A DNA stretch of 52,169 bases, from NCBI GenBank assembly GCA_902634045.1, contig CACPJE010000005.1, forward strand, positions 1 to 52,169, written 5' to 3'. A program made the position numbers and the translations under genes. Below the pieces are notes generated by a model that was not told the origin of the DNA, searched no databases, and saw only the letters and a list, made by a program, of their open reading frames with translations. The DNA is from an uncultured Pelagibacteraceae bacterium. GTDB taxonomy: Bacteria; Pseudomonadota; Alphaproteobacteria; Pelagibacterales; AG-422-B15. Below, piece after piece: positions 18,557-26,806 of the stretch (position 1 is the stretch's first letter; every line of letters begins with the position of its first letter).

Positions 18557-18733
18557 TCAATTACTATTTTTAAGAATAAATGATTTGCTACAATACGGAC
18601 AAATTATATTTTTTTCTTTTCCCATATCTAAATATACCTTTGGATGTCCTAAAGCTCCTCCACCTCCATCACATACAACATTAGATGAGTTGACAACTTG
18701 CAATTCTTTATTTTTTATGTCTGGAGATTCCAT
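18557..18733 (-). CDS. Zinc-finger CHCC domain protein (NDUFS6-like), 58 aa
   Basis: A short gene on the minus strand from ATG at 18733 to TGA at 18557. The 58-residue product contains VCDGGGGALGHPKVYLDMG then IICPYCSKSF, a Cys-x8-His-x14-Cys-x2-Cys zinc site diagnostic of the zf-CHCC family. That family includes the mitochondrial complex I subunit NDUFS6 and small proteins of Alphaproteobacteria and Gammaproteobacteria. An in-frame TAG upstream leaves this ATG as the only good start. It ends four bases before the polA start, so the two are probably co-transcribed. Its role in free-living bacteria is unestablished. Confidence 0.88.
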   Translation of the reverse strand: MESPDIKNKELQVVNSSNVVCDGGGGALGHPKVYLDMGKEKNIICPYCSKSFILKNSN

Positions 18734-18767
18734 TCTCTTGATGATACAAGAATTCTGATTGAAAAAC

Positions 18768-18773
18768 TATAAT
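18768..18773 (+). promoter_or_regulatory. Candidate -10 element for the ABC ATPase gene
   Basis: A perfect TATAAT lies 23 bases before the ATG at 18797, predicting a leader of about 16 bases. The -35 region is not recognisable. It sits in the 63-base gap between this gene and the divergent zinc-ribbon gene. Confidence 0.35.
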
Positions 18774-18796
18774 AAGTAAAACATAACTAAATACAG

Positions 18797-19729
18797 ATGG
18801 AAAATAATATTGCTATTTCAGTAAAAAATTTAACAAAAGTTTATAATGCTGGCTCAAATAATGAGATACTCGCATTAGATAATGTCACTCTCAATATTTC
18901 CTCGGGATCTATATTTGGATTGCTAGGTCCTAATGGTGCAGGTAAATCAACTTTTATTAATATTTTAGCAGATTTAGTAAGGAAATCAGATGGCAGTATA
19001 AAAGTCCTAAATACTGATCATGCGTCAAATTTAAAAAAAGTAAAATCTCTTATGGGCATAGTCCCACAAGAATTAAATATTGATCCTTTTTTTACCCCAT
19101 TTGAGCTGCTGGAGATCCATGCGGGACTTTATGGTGTTCCAAAAAAAGATCGCAAAACAATGGAGATTTTAGAAATGCTTGCTCTTGAAGATAAAGCTCA
19201 TGTGTATGCAAGAACACTTTCTGGGGGAATGAGAAGAAGACTTTTAATAGCCAAAGCTATGGTTCATGATCCAGCTATTCTTATTCTTGACGAACCTACT
19301 GCAGGAGTTGACGTAGAACTAAGAACTAATCTTTGGAAGAATATTGAAAAATTAAATTCAAAAGGTAAGACTATCATTATAACAACTCACTATCTACATG
19401 AAGCAGAAGAATTATGTAATGAGATAGCAATTATAGATGAAGGAAAGTTAATTGCACATGATAGCACATCAAAAATTAAATCTTTTATTGATAACCGTGA
19501 GATTAAAATCGTATATAATAATAAAGATACAATAGATTTATCTTCTCTAAAAAATTTAAATATTGATCTTAATCCTAATGGTAAAACTCTTGAAATAAAC
19601 TATAAACCAAGTGAGATAAAATTTAACGATTTACTAAAAGCAATTAATGAATCGAATATTGATATTGAAGACATATCTATAAAAGAAACAAGGCTCGAAG
19701 ATGTTTTTTTAAAGCTTACTCAGAGCTAA
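18797..19729 (+). CDS. ABC transporter ATP-binding protein, ABC-2 type
   Basis: A 310-residue ATPase. Walker A GPNGAGKST is at residues 44-52, followed by a Q-loop (IVPQE), signature LSGGMRRRL, Walker B ILILDEPTAGVD and switch TTHYLHEAEELC. The C-terminal ~75 residues form the extra domain usual in DrrA/YadG-type ATPases that pair with an ABC-2 permease. No permease follows: the next gene, on the opposite strand, shares the CTAA at the stop. The permease must be elsewhere or absent. The cargo (polysaccharide, lipid or drug) is unknown. Confidence 0.88.
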   Translation: MENNIAISVKNLTKVYNAGSNNEILALDNVTLNISSGSIFGLLGPNGAGKSTFINILADLVRKSDGSIKVLNTDHASNLKKVKSLMGIVPQELNIDPFFTPFELLEIHAGLYGVPKKDRKTMEILEMLALEDKAHVYARTLSGGMRRRLLIAKAMVHDPAILILDEPTAGVDVELRTNLWKNIEKLNSKGKTIIITTHYLHEAEELCNEIAIIDEGKLIAHDSTSKIKSFIDNREIKIVYNNKDTIDLSSLKNLNIDLNPNGKTLEINYKPSEIKFNDLLKAINESNIDIEDISIKETRLEDVFLKLTQS

Positions 19730-22401
19730 CTTTTTTTCCTTGGAAATAACTTCTCTAATATTACTGCAAGTGCTGGCAAAGTTGTCATTGCACATATCAT
19801 GTTTATAAAGAACATAAATGTTAATAATGATCCCATATCAGCCTGAAATTTTAATGCTGAGAATGACCAAGTAGAAACACCTATTGCAAGGGTTAGTGCT
19901 GTGAAAACTACAGCCGCACCTGTATTTTTAAATGTCTGATCAAAAGCTTCTGTCATATCTAGCCCGCTCTTTAAATGAGTATTAAGTCGATTGTAAATAT
20001 AAAATGCATAGTCAACTCCTACCCCGACAGCAAGGACCATAACAGGCAAGGTAGAAACTTTTAGCCCAATTTGAGCAATATCCATAAAGGCGTATCCTAA
20101 CATTGTCGCAAAAGTCAATGGCACAGTACAACAGATTGTTGCTCTCCAATCAAAATATGTCAAAAATACTAGAATAATAATAACGGCATATACAATTAGC
20201 ATCATTGGGAGCTCACCTTTTTCTATAACCTCATTCGTCGCATGCTGAATACCCACAGTACCACTAGCAAGTCGGTACTTTATTTCATCTGTTTCAAAAA
20301 CAATATGAGAGTATTCTGGATTAGCCTCAAACAAATCCTTAAATACTTCTTCTGATTTTTTAATGTCTTTTACTCTAAAATTAACATTTTCGTCAAAATC
20401 ATCAATGCTGCGATAATAATTAGTAAGATTTGTTACCCATAAGTTTCTAGAATTAAAATCATTTTCATATGCAAAATCAGTAAATTCTTCATCTGTAAAT
20501 ACTATTGGGTTTGTAGCTCCTAAATCTTCAATCGGTTGATTAGTATTATTAGTAAAATTAGCAAAAGGAATTATTTCGGTACCTTCGGCAGGTCTTTGGA
20601 TTAAAACTCTAAATGTAATAGTATCCTCAAGCTCTTTAAATTTTTCATTATAGTCTTCAATTTTATGAATAATGTGACTAATAGTAGTTGCTTTATGATC
20701 CTTAGTAAAAACATACATTGGCATGATAGAGCATGCTTCATTGATTAATCCAGTTGATGGATCTACAACACTTGTAGCAAATGAAAGTGCCCTTTCATTG
20801 TGTGGCAAATATGTCCATTTTAGATTACCTTCTGCATAACCACTTAATGCTCTCTTTGCAATACTTGATAAAGATATCACTTTGGTAACACCATCAATAT
20901 TTTCTAAGTACCAATGAAGATTGTCTTGAGCTTCAACAACATATGTTGATCTACAAGGATTAACACCCAAAGCTGCTCCGACTTCTGGTATAACAACTAA
21001 GACATCAGTTGTGACATTATATCTTTTTGTAATTTCAGTTATATCTTTATTAAATCGCGCCTCTGGTCTTAATTCAGGTGCTCCAGCATGTAAATCACCT
21101 ACATGACGCTCACTTGCAAGATATGCTGCGCCAATAAATAATACTGAACTAACAGCTAGGGTAATTACAGCCTGACGAGGTTGAGCTAGTCTTCCAAAGA
21201 AACCCATTAAATTTTGCCTGTAATTTATCGCAGATTGAGCTGAAGCTGCGAATTTAGTATTATATCTCGCGTAGGAAGCTGCTAAAGGTAACATAACTAA
21301 ATTTGTTATAATCTTAAACGCTACTCCAATAGAGGCAGTTATGCCTAATTCTTGTATCATACCTATCGGTAACAATATTAAAGTTCCAAATCCTACAAGA
21401 TCCGTTACTAAAGCCATAGAACCAGGAACTAGTAACCTTGAGAAACTAGCTCTCGCAGCTACTTCAGAAGATTTTCCATCTATAACTTCTTTTGTAATTT
21501 GATTTACCTGTTGAATTCCATGAGAAACACCAATAGCAAAAACCAAGAAAGGAACAAGAATTGCCAATGGATCTAATCCATATCCCAGTATCTTTAACAT
21601 TCCAAACTGCCATACCAATGAACACAATGAACAAAATAAAGGTAAGAAAGTTAAAGTCCAAGATCTTGAATACCAATATACTGCCAAAACAGTAAGCACA
21701 AACGCTAGAGCAAAAAATATAACAACATTGTATGCCTCATTAGCTATATCAGAAATCATTTTTGCAAAGCCTGTTATTTCAACTTTATACTTATCCTTTT
21801 CATACTTATCTCGGATGGACTCAATTTCTTTCCCTAGTTGTAAATAATCTAATTTTTCGCCTGTTCTTGGATCATATTCAGTTAATTCAACTTTTATTAA
21901 AGAAGAAGTAAAATCATTAGAAACAATACTTCCGACATGACCACCAGTTAAAATTCTTTCTCTAATTTTATTTATTTCAATTTCATTTAATTTTTCAGGA
22001 ATAATATTGCCAGGGATTACCTCTGTTCTTTCAAATCCTTCCTCAGTAACTCTCATTACAGTAACATTTGGCGTCCACAAAGATTGCATCGATGCTTGAT
22101 TAACACCTGGAAGATATTTTATGGTCTCAGAGAGATTAAATAATTTAGTAAGATATTCTTTGCTAAAGATATCTCCCTCGATTAGTCTTAATGCAACCGT
22201 GATACTATTAGTACCACTTAGATCTTCTTGATACTCATAATATGTTTTCACAAATTCATGATTACTTGGTAACTGTTTATAAAATCCTGCATCCATCTTG
22301 ATCTGAACTGCAAAATAACCCATCACAATTGTAAGGATTATAAAACTTGATAAGATCCAGACCTTAAATTTAAAAAACCAATTTTCTATTTTTTGTAACA
22401 T
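19726..22401 (-). CDS. RND superfamily exporter, MMPL/Patched-like
   Basis: An 891-residue protein with two matching halves. Each half has one helix, a large periplasmic domain and a block of about five helices. The first half shows VPFLVFAIGVSHGIQQVNQI, the second LPVMVLAVGVGVDYAFYIYNRL; the GVDYAFY acidic position is typical of MMPL-type proton-driven exporters. Such proteins export lipids, hopanoids or hydrophobic compounds without an outer-membrane partner gene. It has a long divergent upstream region (220 bases) containing a strong dyad. Its end overlaps the ABC ATPase gene by four bases. Confidence 0.88.
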   Translation of the reverse strand: MLQKIENWFFKFKVWILSSFIILTIVMGYFAVQIKMDAGFYKQLPSNHEFVKTYYEYQEDLSGTNSITVALRLIEGDIFSKEYLTKLFNLSETIKYLPGVNQASMQSLWTPNVTVMRVTEEGFERTEVIPGNIIPEKLNEIEINKIRERILTGGHVGSIVSNDFTSSLIKVELTEYDPRTGEKLDYLQLGKEIESIRDKYEKDKYKVEITGFAKMISDIANEAYNVVIFFALAFVLTVLAVYWYSRSWTLTFLPLFCSLCSLVWQFGMLKILGYGLDPLAILVPFLVFAIGVSHGIQQVNQITKEVIDGKSSEVAARASFSRLLVPGSMALVTDLVGFGTLILLPIGMIQELGITASIGVAFKIITNLVMLPLAASYARYNTKFAASAQSAINYRQNLMGFFGRLAQPRQAVITLAVSSVLFIGAAYLASERHVGDLHAGAPELRPEARFNKDITEITKRYNVTTDVLVVIPEVGAALGVNPCRSTYVVEAQDNLHWYLENIDGVTKVISLSSIAKRALSGYAEGNLKWTYLPHNERALSFATSVVDPSTGLINEACSIMPMYVFTKDHKATTISHIIHKIEDYNEKFKELEDTITFRVLIQRPAEGTEIIPFANFTNNTNQPIEDLGATNPIVFTDEEFTDFAYENDFNSRNLWVTNLTNYYRSIDDFDENVNFRVKDIKKSEEVFKDLFEANPEYSHIVFETDEIKYRLASGTVGIQHATNEVIEKGELPMMLIVYAVIIILVFLTYFDWRATICCTVPLTFATMLGYAFMDIAQIGLKVSTLPVMVLAVGVGVDYAFYIYNRLNTHLKSGLDMTEAFDQTFKNTGAAVVFTALTLAIGVSTWSFSALKFQADMGSLLTFMFFINMICAMTTLPALAVILEKLFPRKKS

Positions 22402-22621
22402 ATAAAAAAATTATGAATTGTAGCAATCGCACAAAAATATTGGAAAATGTAGCTTTTACAATACTTAATCTTTATATTTGTGCCTAGATTGTCACACAGT
22501 CTGTATGACAAATTATATAAATAACTACATATAATTGATTTTAAACATTTTTTTTGAATAAATAATGAACATTCTCTCATTTTTTCTTTAATAGATTTGA
22601 TTTATTTATTATAATTGTTCA
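22402..22621. other. Divergent intergenic region, RND exporter/diiron gene
   Basis: This 220-base divergent spacer is long for this genome. It contains a 23-base near-palindrome at 22489-22511, described separately, and a TATAAT at 22610-22615 so close to the diiron ATG at 22621 that, if used, the transcript would be leaderless. A 64-codon minus-strand reading frame overlapping the RND start has no recognisable features and is judged non-coding. Confidence 0.5.
22489..22511. promoter_or_regulatory. 23-bp near-perfect dyad, candidate operator
   Basis: Left arm TTGTCACACAG and right arm CTGTATGACAA flank a single central T; ten of eleven arm positions are complementary. The site is 88 bases upstream of the RND exporter start and 110 bases upstream of the diiron gene start, between two divergent genes, so it is not a shared terminator. 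The size and symmetry fit a dimeric TetR- or GntR-like repressor operator. No such regulator gene is in the window, so the binding protein is unknown. Confidence 0.55.
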
Positions 22622-23818
22622 ATGGTTGAACTAAGACAAAGAATAGATTTTGCGAAGATATTTGCTAGAGATCAGGTGTTTAAGCTGAAGAGGGCTTGGC
22701 AAATTTCAAAAAGCGGTAAAAATGCTATGACTAAGGATCCAGCTTATAATGCTGCAAATCCCAAACATTTTATTCCAATGATTGAAAAAGAGAGATATGG
22801 AGAACGTACTGAAACGTTTGACCAAATGATAGCTGCTACACACAAGCATTTCTGGGACCCAAACGACAAAAGATTTATTGATTTTGATCAACCTTTTGAC
22901 ATGGAAAATGAATATATTGTAGATCCAAGAATATTTTGTATAGAACTTAAAATTCCATCTGTTGCAGAAAAACTAACTGAGAAACAAAAAATTAAATTAA
23001 ATAACGAAAGCTTTAGATGGGTTCTATCTCAAATTTTACATGGCGAACAAGGAGCTTTATCTTTAAGTGCAAGTCTTTGCCATATTTTAAAAGATCCTGG
23101 TGCTCAAGAGTATGCTGCTAACCAAACAAGAGAAGAGGCGAGGCACGTTACGGGATTTACTAATTACATTAAAGCGAGATGGGGTACTCCTTATCCAGCG
23201 GGCCCAACTCTTGGAAGAATACTTGAACAAGTGGTTTCATCTGATGTTGTTTACAAAAAAATCGTTGGCATGCAAATGCTTATTGAAGGGTTAGCTATGG
23301 GAGCATTTGGAATGGCACATCAAGATACAAATGATCCTCTATTGAAAACATTATTAAAATACACAATGAGTGACGAAGCTTTCCATCATAAATTTGGTAA
23401 GATTTGGGCTGATAGAACAATACCTAAGTTAAATCAAACTGAACGCAACAAAGTTGAAGATTGGTCTCATACTGTATTCCATGACTTATTATATAATCTT
23501 GTTAATCCTTGGGAGAAAAAACTAATCTATGAAAGTGTTGGGCTAGACCATAAATTTGTAACAGAAGCTTTCATGAAAGAAATGGACCGAGATGACATTA
23601 TTAAGGAAGAGATGATGCAAAGTAATAATATCTTTAGAGTGTTGTGTAAAACATTGCTTAAAGCCAACATTATCACTGAACGCACAAGAAAACATTACGC
23701 TGAATTTGTTGATATGGAAGAATTACAAGCAGAAGATGATGAAGTAGCAGGAATTGATATTGCAAATGAGGGATTAGACATTCTTGAGAAAATTAACAAA
23801 GAAAGAAAAGTGGCCTAA
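22622..23818 (+). CDS. Ferritin-like diiron-carboxylate protein
   Basis: Read from the ATG at 22621 region, this is a 398-residue helical protein. A full set of diiron ligands in canonical order is visible: Glu142 (HGEQ), Glu172 and His175 (EEARH), Glu222 (IEGL), Glu252 and His255 (DEAFHH). This E...ExxH...E...ExxH pattern is that of the ferritin-like superfamily, including ribonucleotide reductase R2, acyl-ACP desaturases and AurF-type oxygenases. I do not recognise a named subfamily. No reductase or ferredoxin gene is adjacent. It is divergent from the RND exporter and ends three bases before hldD. An oxygenase or desaturase acting on a lipid is possible but not shown. Confidence 0.75.
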   Translation: MVELRQRIDFAKIFARDQVFKLKRAWQISKSGKNAMTKDPAYNAANPKHFIPMIEKERYGERTETFDQMIAATHKHFWDPNDKRFIDFDQPFDMENEYIVDPRIFCIELKIPSVAEKLTEKQKIKLNNESFRWVLSQILHGEQGALSLSASLCHILKDPGAQEYAANQTREEARHVTGFTNYIKARWGTPYPAGPTLGRILEQVVSSDVVYKKIVGMQMLIEGLAMGAFGMAHQDTNDPLLKTLLKYTMSDEAFHHKFGKIWADRTIPKLNQTERNKVEDWSHTVFHDLLYNLVNPWEKKLIYESVGLDHKFVTEAFMKEMDRDDIIKEEMMQSNNIFRVLCKTLLKANIITERTRKHYAEFVDMEELQAEDDEVAGIDIANEGLDILEKINKERKVA

Positions 23819-23821
23819 AAA

Positions 23822-24787
23822 CTATTTAAGTAAGTAGTTTTTAATATAATCCTTAACTCCTTGTTCAATACTTAAAAAATCTTTTTTATACCCAGCTTTG
23901 CGTAAATTGTTCATTTTAGCTTTAGTATAATATTGATAACCATCTCTTATTCTTTTTGGAGTAGGAACGTAATAGATATTTGGCTTCATCTTAATATTTT
24001 TAAAAACTGTTCTTGCCAAATCATAAAATGTTCTTGATTTCCCAGTGCCTACATTATAAATACCTTTTAATTTTCTTCTCTTAAGCAACCAGATTACAAC
24101 TTCAACGCAATCCTTAATGTAAATAAAATCTCTGGATTGTCTACCATTGGCAAACTTCTTGTGGTGTGACTTAAATAATTTTAATTTCTTCGTTGTTTGA
24201 ATTTCTTTTAAAAATTTTGGAATAGGACTCATCATGAATCCTTTATGCAATTCATTAGGTCCATATACGTTAAAAAATTTCAAACCAACAGGATTTGATG
24301 GTAATTTTTTTCCCGATTTAATTAAGCTTAAAATGTGTAGATCAAATAAATGCTTACTTAATCCATAATAATTAACAGGCTTAAGTTTTAGAAAATTATC
24401 GAATGAATTCTCATCATCATAATAATCAAAACTGTTTCCATAAGTAGCGGCAGATGAAGCGTAAATAAATTTAATATTATATTTGTTACAAATATTAAAA
24501 AGTTTTAGAGAATATAAATAATTGTTACTAAGTAAAAGCCCTAAATTTTTTTCATCTGTTGCACTAATTGCACCCATATGAATAACAGCAGATATTTTTT
24601 TCTTATTTTTTTGAACAAATGAAAATATTTCTTCAATCTTGATTATCTTTATACCTTTAATAGAACTAATATTCTTCTTTTTTGCTGGATCATTAAGTTT
24701 ATCACATATAACTACCTTGTTTGTCTTAGACAATTCTTGGGCAATATTTGAACCAATAAAACCTGCTCCACCAGTAACTATAATCAT
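23822..24787 (-). CDS. hldD: ADP-L-glycero-D-manno-heptose-6-epimerase
   Basis: A 321-residue short-chain dehydrogenase-fold epimerase for the last step of ADP-heptose synthesis for LPS. The NAD(P) motif GGAGFIGSNI is at residues 6-15. The catalytic Tyr141 and Lys145 lie in YYGLSK, close to E. coli HldD numbering (Tyr140, Lys144). KFFNVYGPNE and GRQSRDFIYIKDCV are also diagnostic. The start overlaps the adenylyltransferase stop in ATGA. It is the last gene of the regB-regA-hld run. Confidence 0.92.
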   Translation of the reverse strand: MIIVTGGAGFIGSNIAQELSKTNKVVICDKLNDPAKKKNISSIKGIKIIKIEEIFSFVQKNKKKISAVIHMGAISATDEKNLGLLLSNNYLYSLKLFNICNKYNIKFIYASSAATYGNSFDYYDDENSFDNFLKLKPVNYYGLSKHLFDLHILSLIKSGKKLPSNPVGLKFFNVYGPNELHKGFMMSPIPKFLKEIQTTKKLKLFKSHHKKFANGRQSRDFIYIKDCVEVVIWLLKRRKLKGIYNVGTGKSRTFYDLARTVFKNIKMKPNIYYVPTPKRIRDGYQYYTKAKMNNLRKAGYKKDFLSIEQGVKDYIKNYLLK

Positions 24788-25254
24788 TTCATTCTTTCAT
24801 TTATAATCTTGGTTGTGCTAAATCCTGGCAATAAATCAATAACTTCTACAGATCCTCCATTTTCTATAACAAATTGAGAGCCGACTATATCAGCCTTATT
24901 ATAATCGCCTCCTTTTATCAGAATGTCTGGATTTAAATCTTTGATAATATTTTCTGGGGTTTCAGTATTAAATATAGTTATAGCATCAACCTCTTCTAAT
25001 TTTGACAAATTCATTGCTCTTTGTTTTTGACTCTCTATTGGACGGTTTTGGCCTTTAAGAATCTTAACAGATTCATCTGAGTTCAAGCCTATTATCAAAA
25101 AATCGCATCTTTTTTTTGATTCTCGAATTAAATACAGATGGCCCTCATGAAGCAAGTCAAAACAGCCATTTGTAAAACCAATAATTATCTTATCTTCAAT
25201 TTTAGAAATTTTTTTTAAAATTTCTTTTTCACTAAGCACCTTTTCTACATTCAT
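24784..25254 (-). CDS. hldE: D-glycero-beta-D-manno-heptose 1-phosphate adenylyltransferase (HldE C-terminal half)
   Basis: A 156-residue class I nucleotidyltransferase with TNGCFDLLHEGH (HxGH-type), GLNSDESVK and LIKGGDY, matching the C-terminal domain of bifunctional HldE (RfaE). It transfers AMP to heptose-1-phosphate after GmhB dephosphorylation. The ATG follows the kinase TAG with no spacer and in the same reading frame. Kinase, stop codon and this domain together span 482 codons, the length of an intact HldE. A purine-rich AAGAAGAAA about 14 bases upstream is a weak ribosome site, so reinitiation after termination is likely. hldD overlaps its end. Confidence 0.9.
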   Translation of the reverse strand: MNVEKVLSEKEILKKISKIEDKIIIGFTNGCFDLLHEGHLYLIRESKKRCDFLIIGLNSDESVKILKGQNRPIESQKQRAMNLSKLEEVDAITIFNTETPENIIKDLNPDILIKGGDYNKADIVGSQFVIENGGSVEVIDLLPGFSTTKIINERMK

Positions 25255-26232
25255 CTAAAACTTGATCATTTCTTCTTGTGTTGTAACAGCAGTTCCTTTT
25301 TTACCCACAACAATACCAGCAGCATGATTGGATAAAAGGACAGAAGTATCAATATCAAAACCACTTGCTATCATAATTGCTAATACTGCTATCACGGTGT
25401 CCCCTGCTCCGCTAACATCATAAATTTCTTTTGCAAGAGTCGGAAAATTTTTAAAGTTCTTATTATTAATTAAAATCATGCCTTTTTCAGACCTAGTAAC
25501 AAGAACATTTGATATTTTACATTGTTTGATGATTTGTCTTCCACTTTCAACAGCTTCTTTCTCTGAAACAATAAAATTATTTGTTGCCTCAGATAATTCT
25601 TTTTGATTTGGAGTAAGAAAATCAACTCCTTCGTAGATTTTAAAATCCTTACTTTTGGGGTCAGCTAAGATAATCTTTTTACTTTTTTTAGCTAATTGCA
25701 CTATTGCTTTTACGAGTTCTTTGGTTATCAAACCTTTGTTATAATCAGATATAATAATTGCATCACAATGCTCAATATTTTTCTTTATCTTATTTTTGAT
25801 TGACTGAATAATTGAGCTTTGAGATTTTGATCTAACTTTTTCCTTATCAGCCCTTAAAAGTTGAGTAAAATTATTCAAAAAACGCATTTTAAGTGGTGTC
25901 GAATAATCCTCATCAACTACAAAATCATATTTTAAATTCTTTTCTTTTTTTATTAGTTTTTCTATATATTTAGATGAAATATCGTTTCCTATTAAACTTA
26001 CTATGTTTGCCCTGCCTCCTAAATTAGATATATTTCTTGCAACATTTCCCACACCGCCAAGTTGAAAATTTTCTTCTTTAATCGAGAGAATTGGAACAGG
26101 TGCTTCTGGTGACATCCTTTCTACCTTCCCATAAACATATTGATCTAATATCATATCTCCAACACATAGTATTTCTGTTTTACTAATTTTTTTAGAATTG
26201 CTCTTTATTAGGTTTTCGATTGAATCATTCAT
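25255..26232 (-). CDS. hldE: D-glycero-beta-D-manno-heptose-7-phosphate kinase (HldE N-terminal half)
   Basis: A 325-residue PfkB/ribokinase-fold sugar kinase. GDMILDQYVYGKVERMSPEAP near residue 26, GGVGNVARN, and the C-terminal anion-hole motif DVSGAGDTV define it as the HldE kinase domain. It phosphorylates heptose-7-phosphate at O-1. It ends in TAG immediately before the ATG of the adenylyltransferase in the same frame, so one codon separates it from a normal bifunctional HldE. Separate HldA/HldC enzymes exist in nature, so a functional split is possible. It starts 13 bases after regA. Confidence 0.9.
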   Translation of the reverse strand: MNDSIENLIKSNSKKISKTEILCVGDMILDQYVYGKVERMSPEAPVPILSIKEENFQLGGVGNVARNISNLGGRANIVSLIGNDISSKYIEKLIKKEKNLKYDFVVDEDYSTPLKMRFLNNFTQLLRADKEKVRSKSQSSIIQSIKNKIKKNIEHCDAIIISDYNKGLITKELVKAIVQLAKKSKKIILADPKSKDFKIYEGVDFLTPNQKELSEATNNFIVSEKEAVESGRQIIKQCKISNVLVTRSEKGMILINNKNFKNFPTLAKEIYDVSGAGDTVIAVLAIMIASGFDIDTSVLLSNHAAGIVVGKKGTAVTTQEEMIKF

Positions 26233-26245
26233 TATAACTATTGAC

Positions 26246-26806
26246 TTATTTCGGAGATTTTTTTTGCAAAATTCTTTGTAGAGTTCTTCTGTGCATTTTT
26301 AGTCTCCTTGCAGTTTCAGATACATTCCTATCACAAAGTTCATATACCCTTAAAATATGTTCCCACTTAACTCTATCAGCAGACATTGGATTAATAGGTG
26401 GCTCTGGCTTGGTCTCATAAGGAGCTTTTAGTGCTGCTTCAATATCATCTGCATCTGCAGGCTTAGCTAAATAATCACACGCACCTTCTTTTACCGCTGC
26501 AACTGCTGTTGGAATATTCCCATACCCAGTAAGAATAACTATTTTACTATCAGGTCGATTTTTAGAAATTAATGAAACTATCTTTAATCCGTTACCATCA
26601 TTTAATCTTAAATCAATAACAGCATATTTGGGAGAAGATTTAGCAACCAACTTCTCCGCCTCAGAAATTGAAGATGCTCCATATGATGTAAATCCTTTTT
26701 TATTCATGGCAGTTAACAGTCTATTACGGAAAACATCATCATCATCTAAAATTAGCAATGAATTATCTTTAGCTTGAGCTTCTTTAAAACCTAATTCCAT
26801 AATCAA
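26246..26806 (-). CDS. regA: Redox response regulator RegA/PrrA/ActR
   Basis: A 186-residue regulator. The receiver has the acidic cluster LDDDD (residues 20-24), phospho-acceptor Asp65 in AVIDLRL and the Lys in LAKPAD. The C-terminal Fis-type helix-turn-helix, NVSETARRLKMHRRTLQRIL, is almost invariant in RegA homologues, and the proline-rich linker EPPINPMSADRVKWEHI is also typical. RegA controls redox-responsive genes (respiration, carbon and nitrogen fixation, photosynthesis in phototrophs). Its ATG overlaps the regB stop by four bases. Unlike Rhodobacter, no senC lies between or beside them. Confidence 0.93.
   Translation of the reverse strand: MIMELGFKEAQAKDNSLLILDDDDVFRNRLLTAMNKKGFTSYGASSISEAEKLVAKSSPKYAVIDLRLNDGNGLKIVSLISKNRPDSKIVILTGYGNIPTAVAAVKEGACDYLAKPADADDIEAALKAPYETKPEPPINPMSADRVKWEHILRVYELCDRNVSETARRLKMHRRTLQRILQKKSPK

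Noticed and set aside
18546-18758. 70-codon plus-strand frame in the polA upstream region
   Set aside because: It is antisense to the zinc-ribbon gene, whose Cys/His spacing is diagnostic; the plus-strand product shows nothing conserved.
22386-22580. 64-codon minus-strand frame upstream of and overlapping the RND exporter start
   Set aside because: No family features, Cys/Tyr-rich composition typical of AT-rich noise, and it covers the likely promoter and the dyad.
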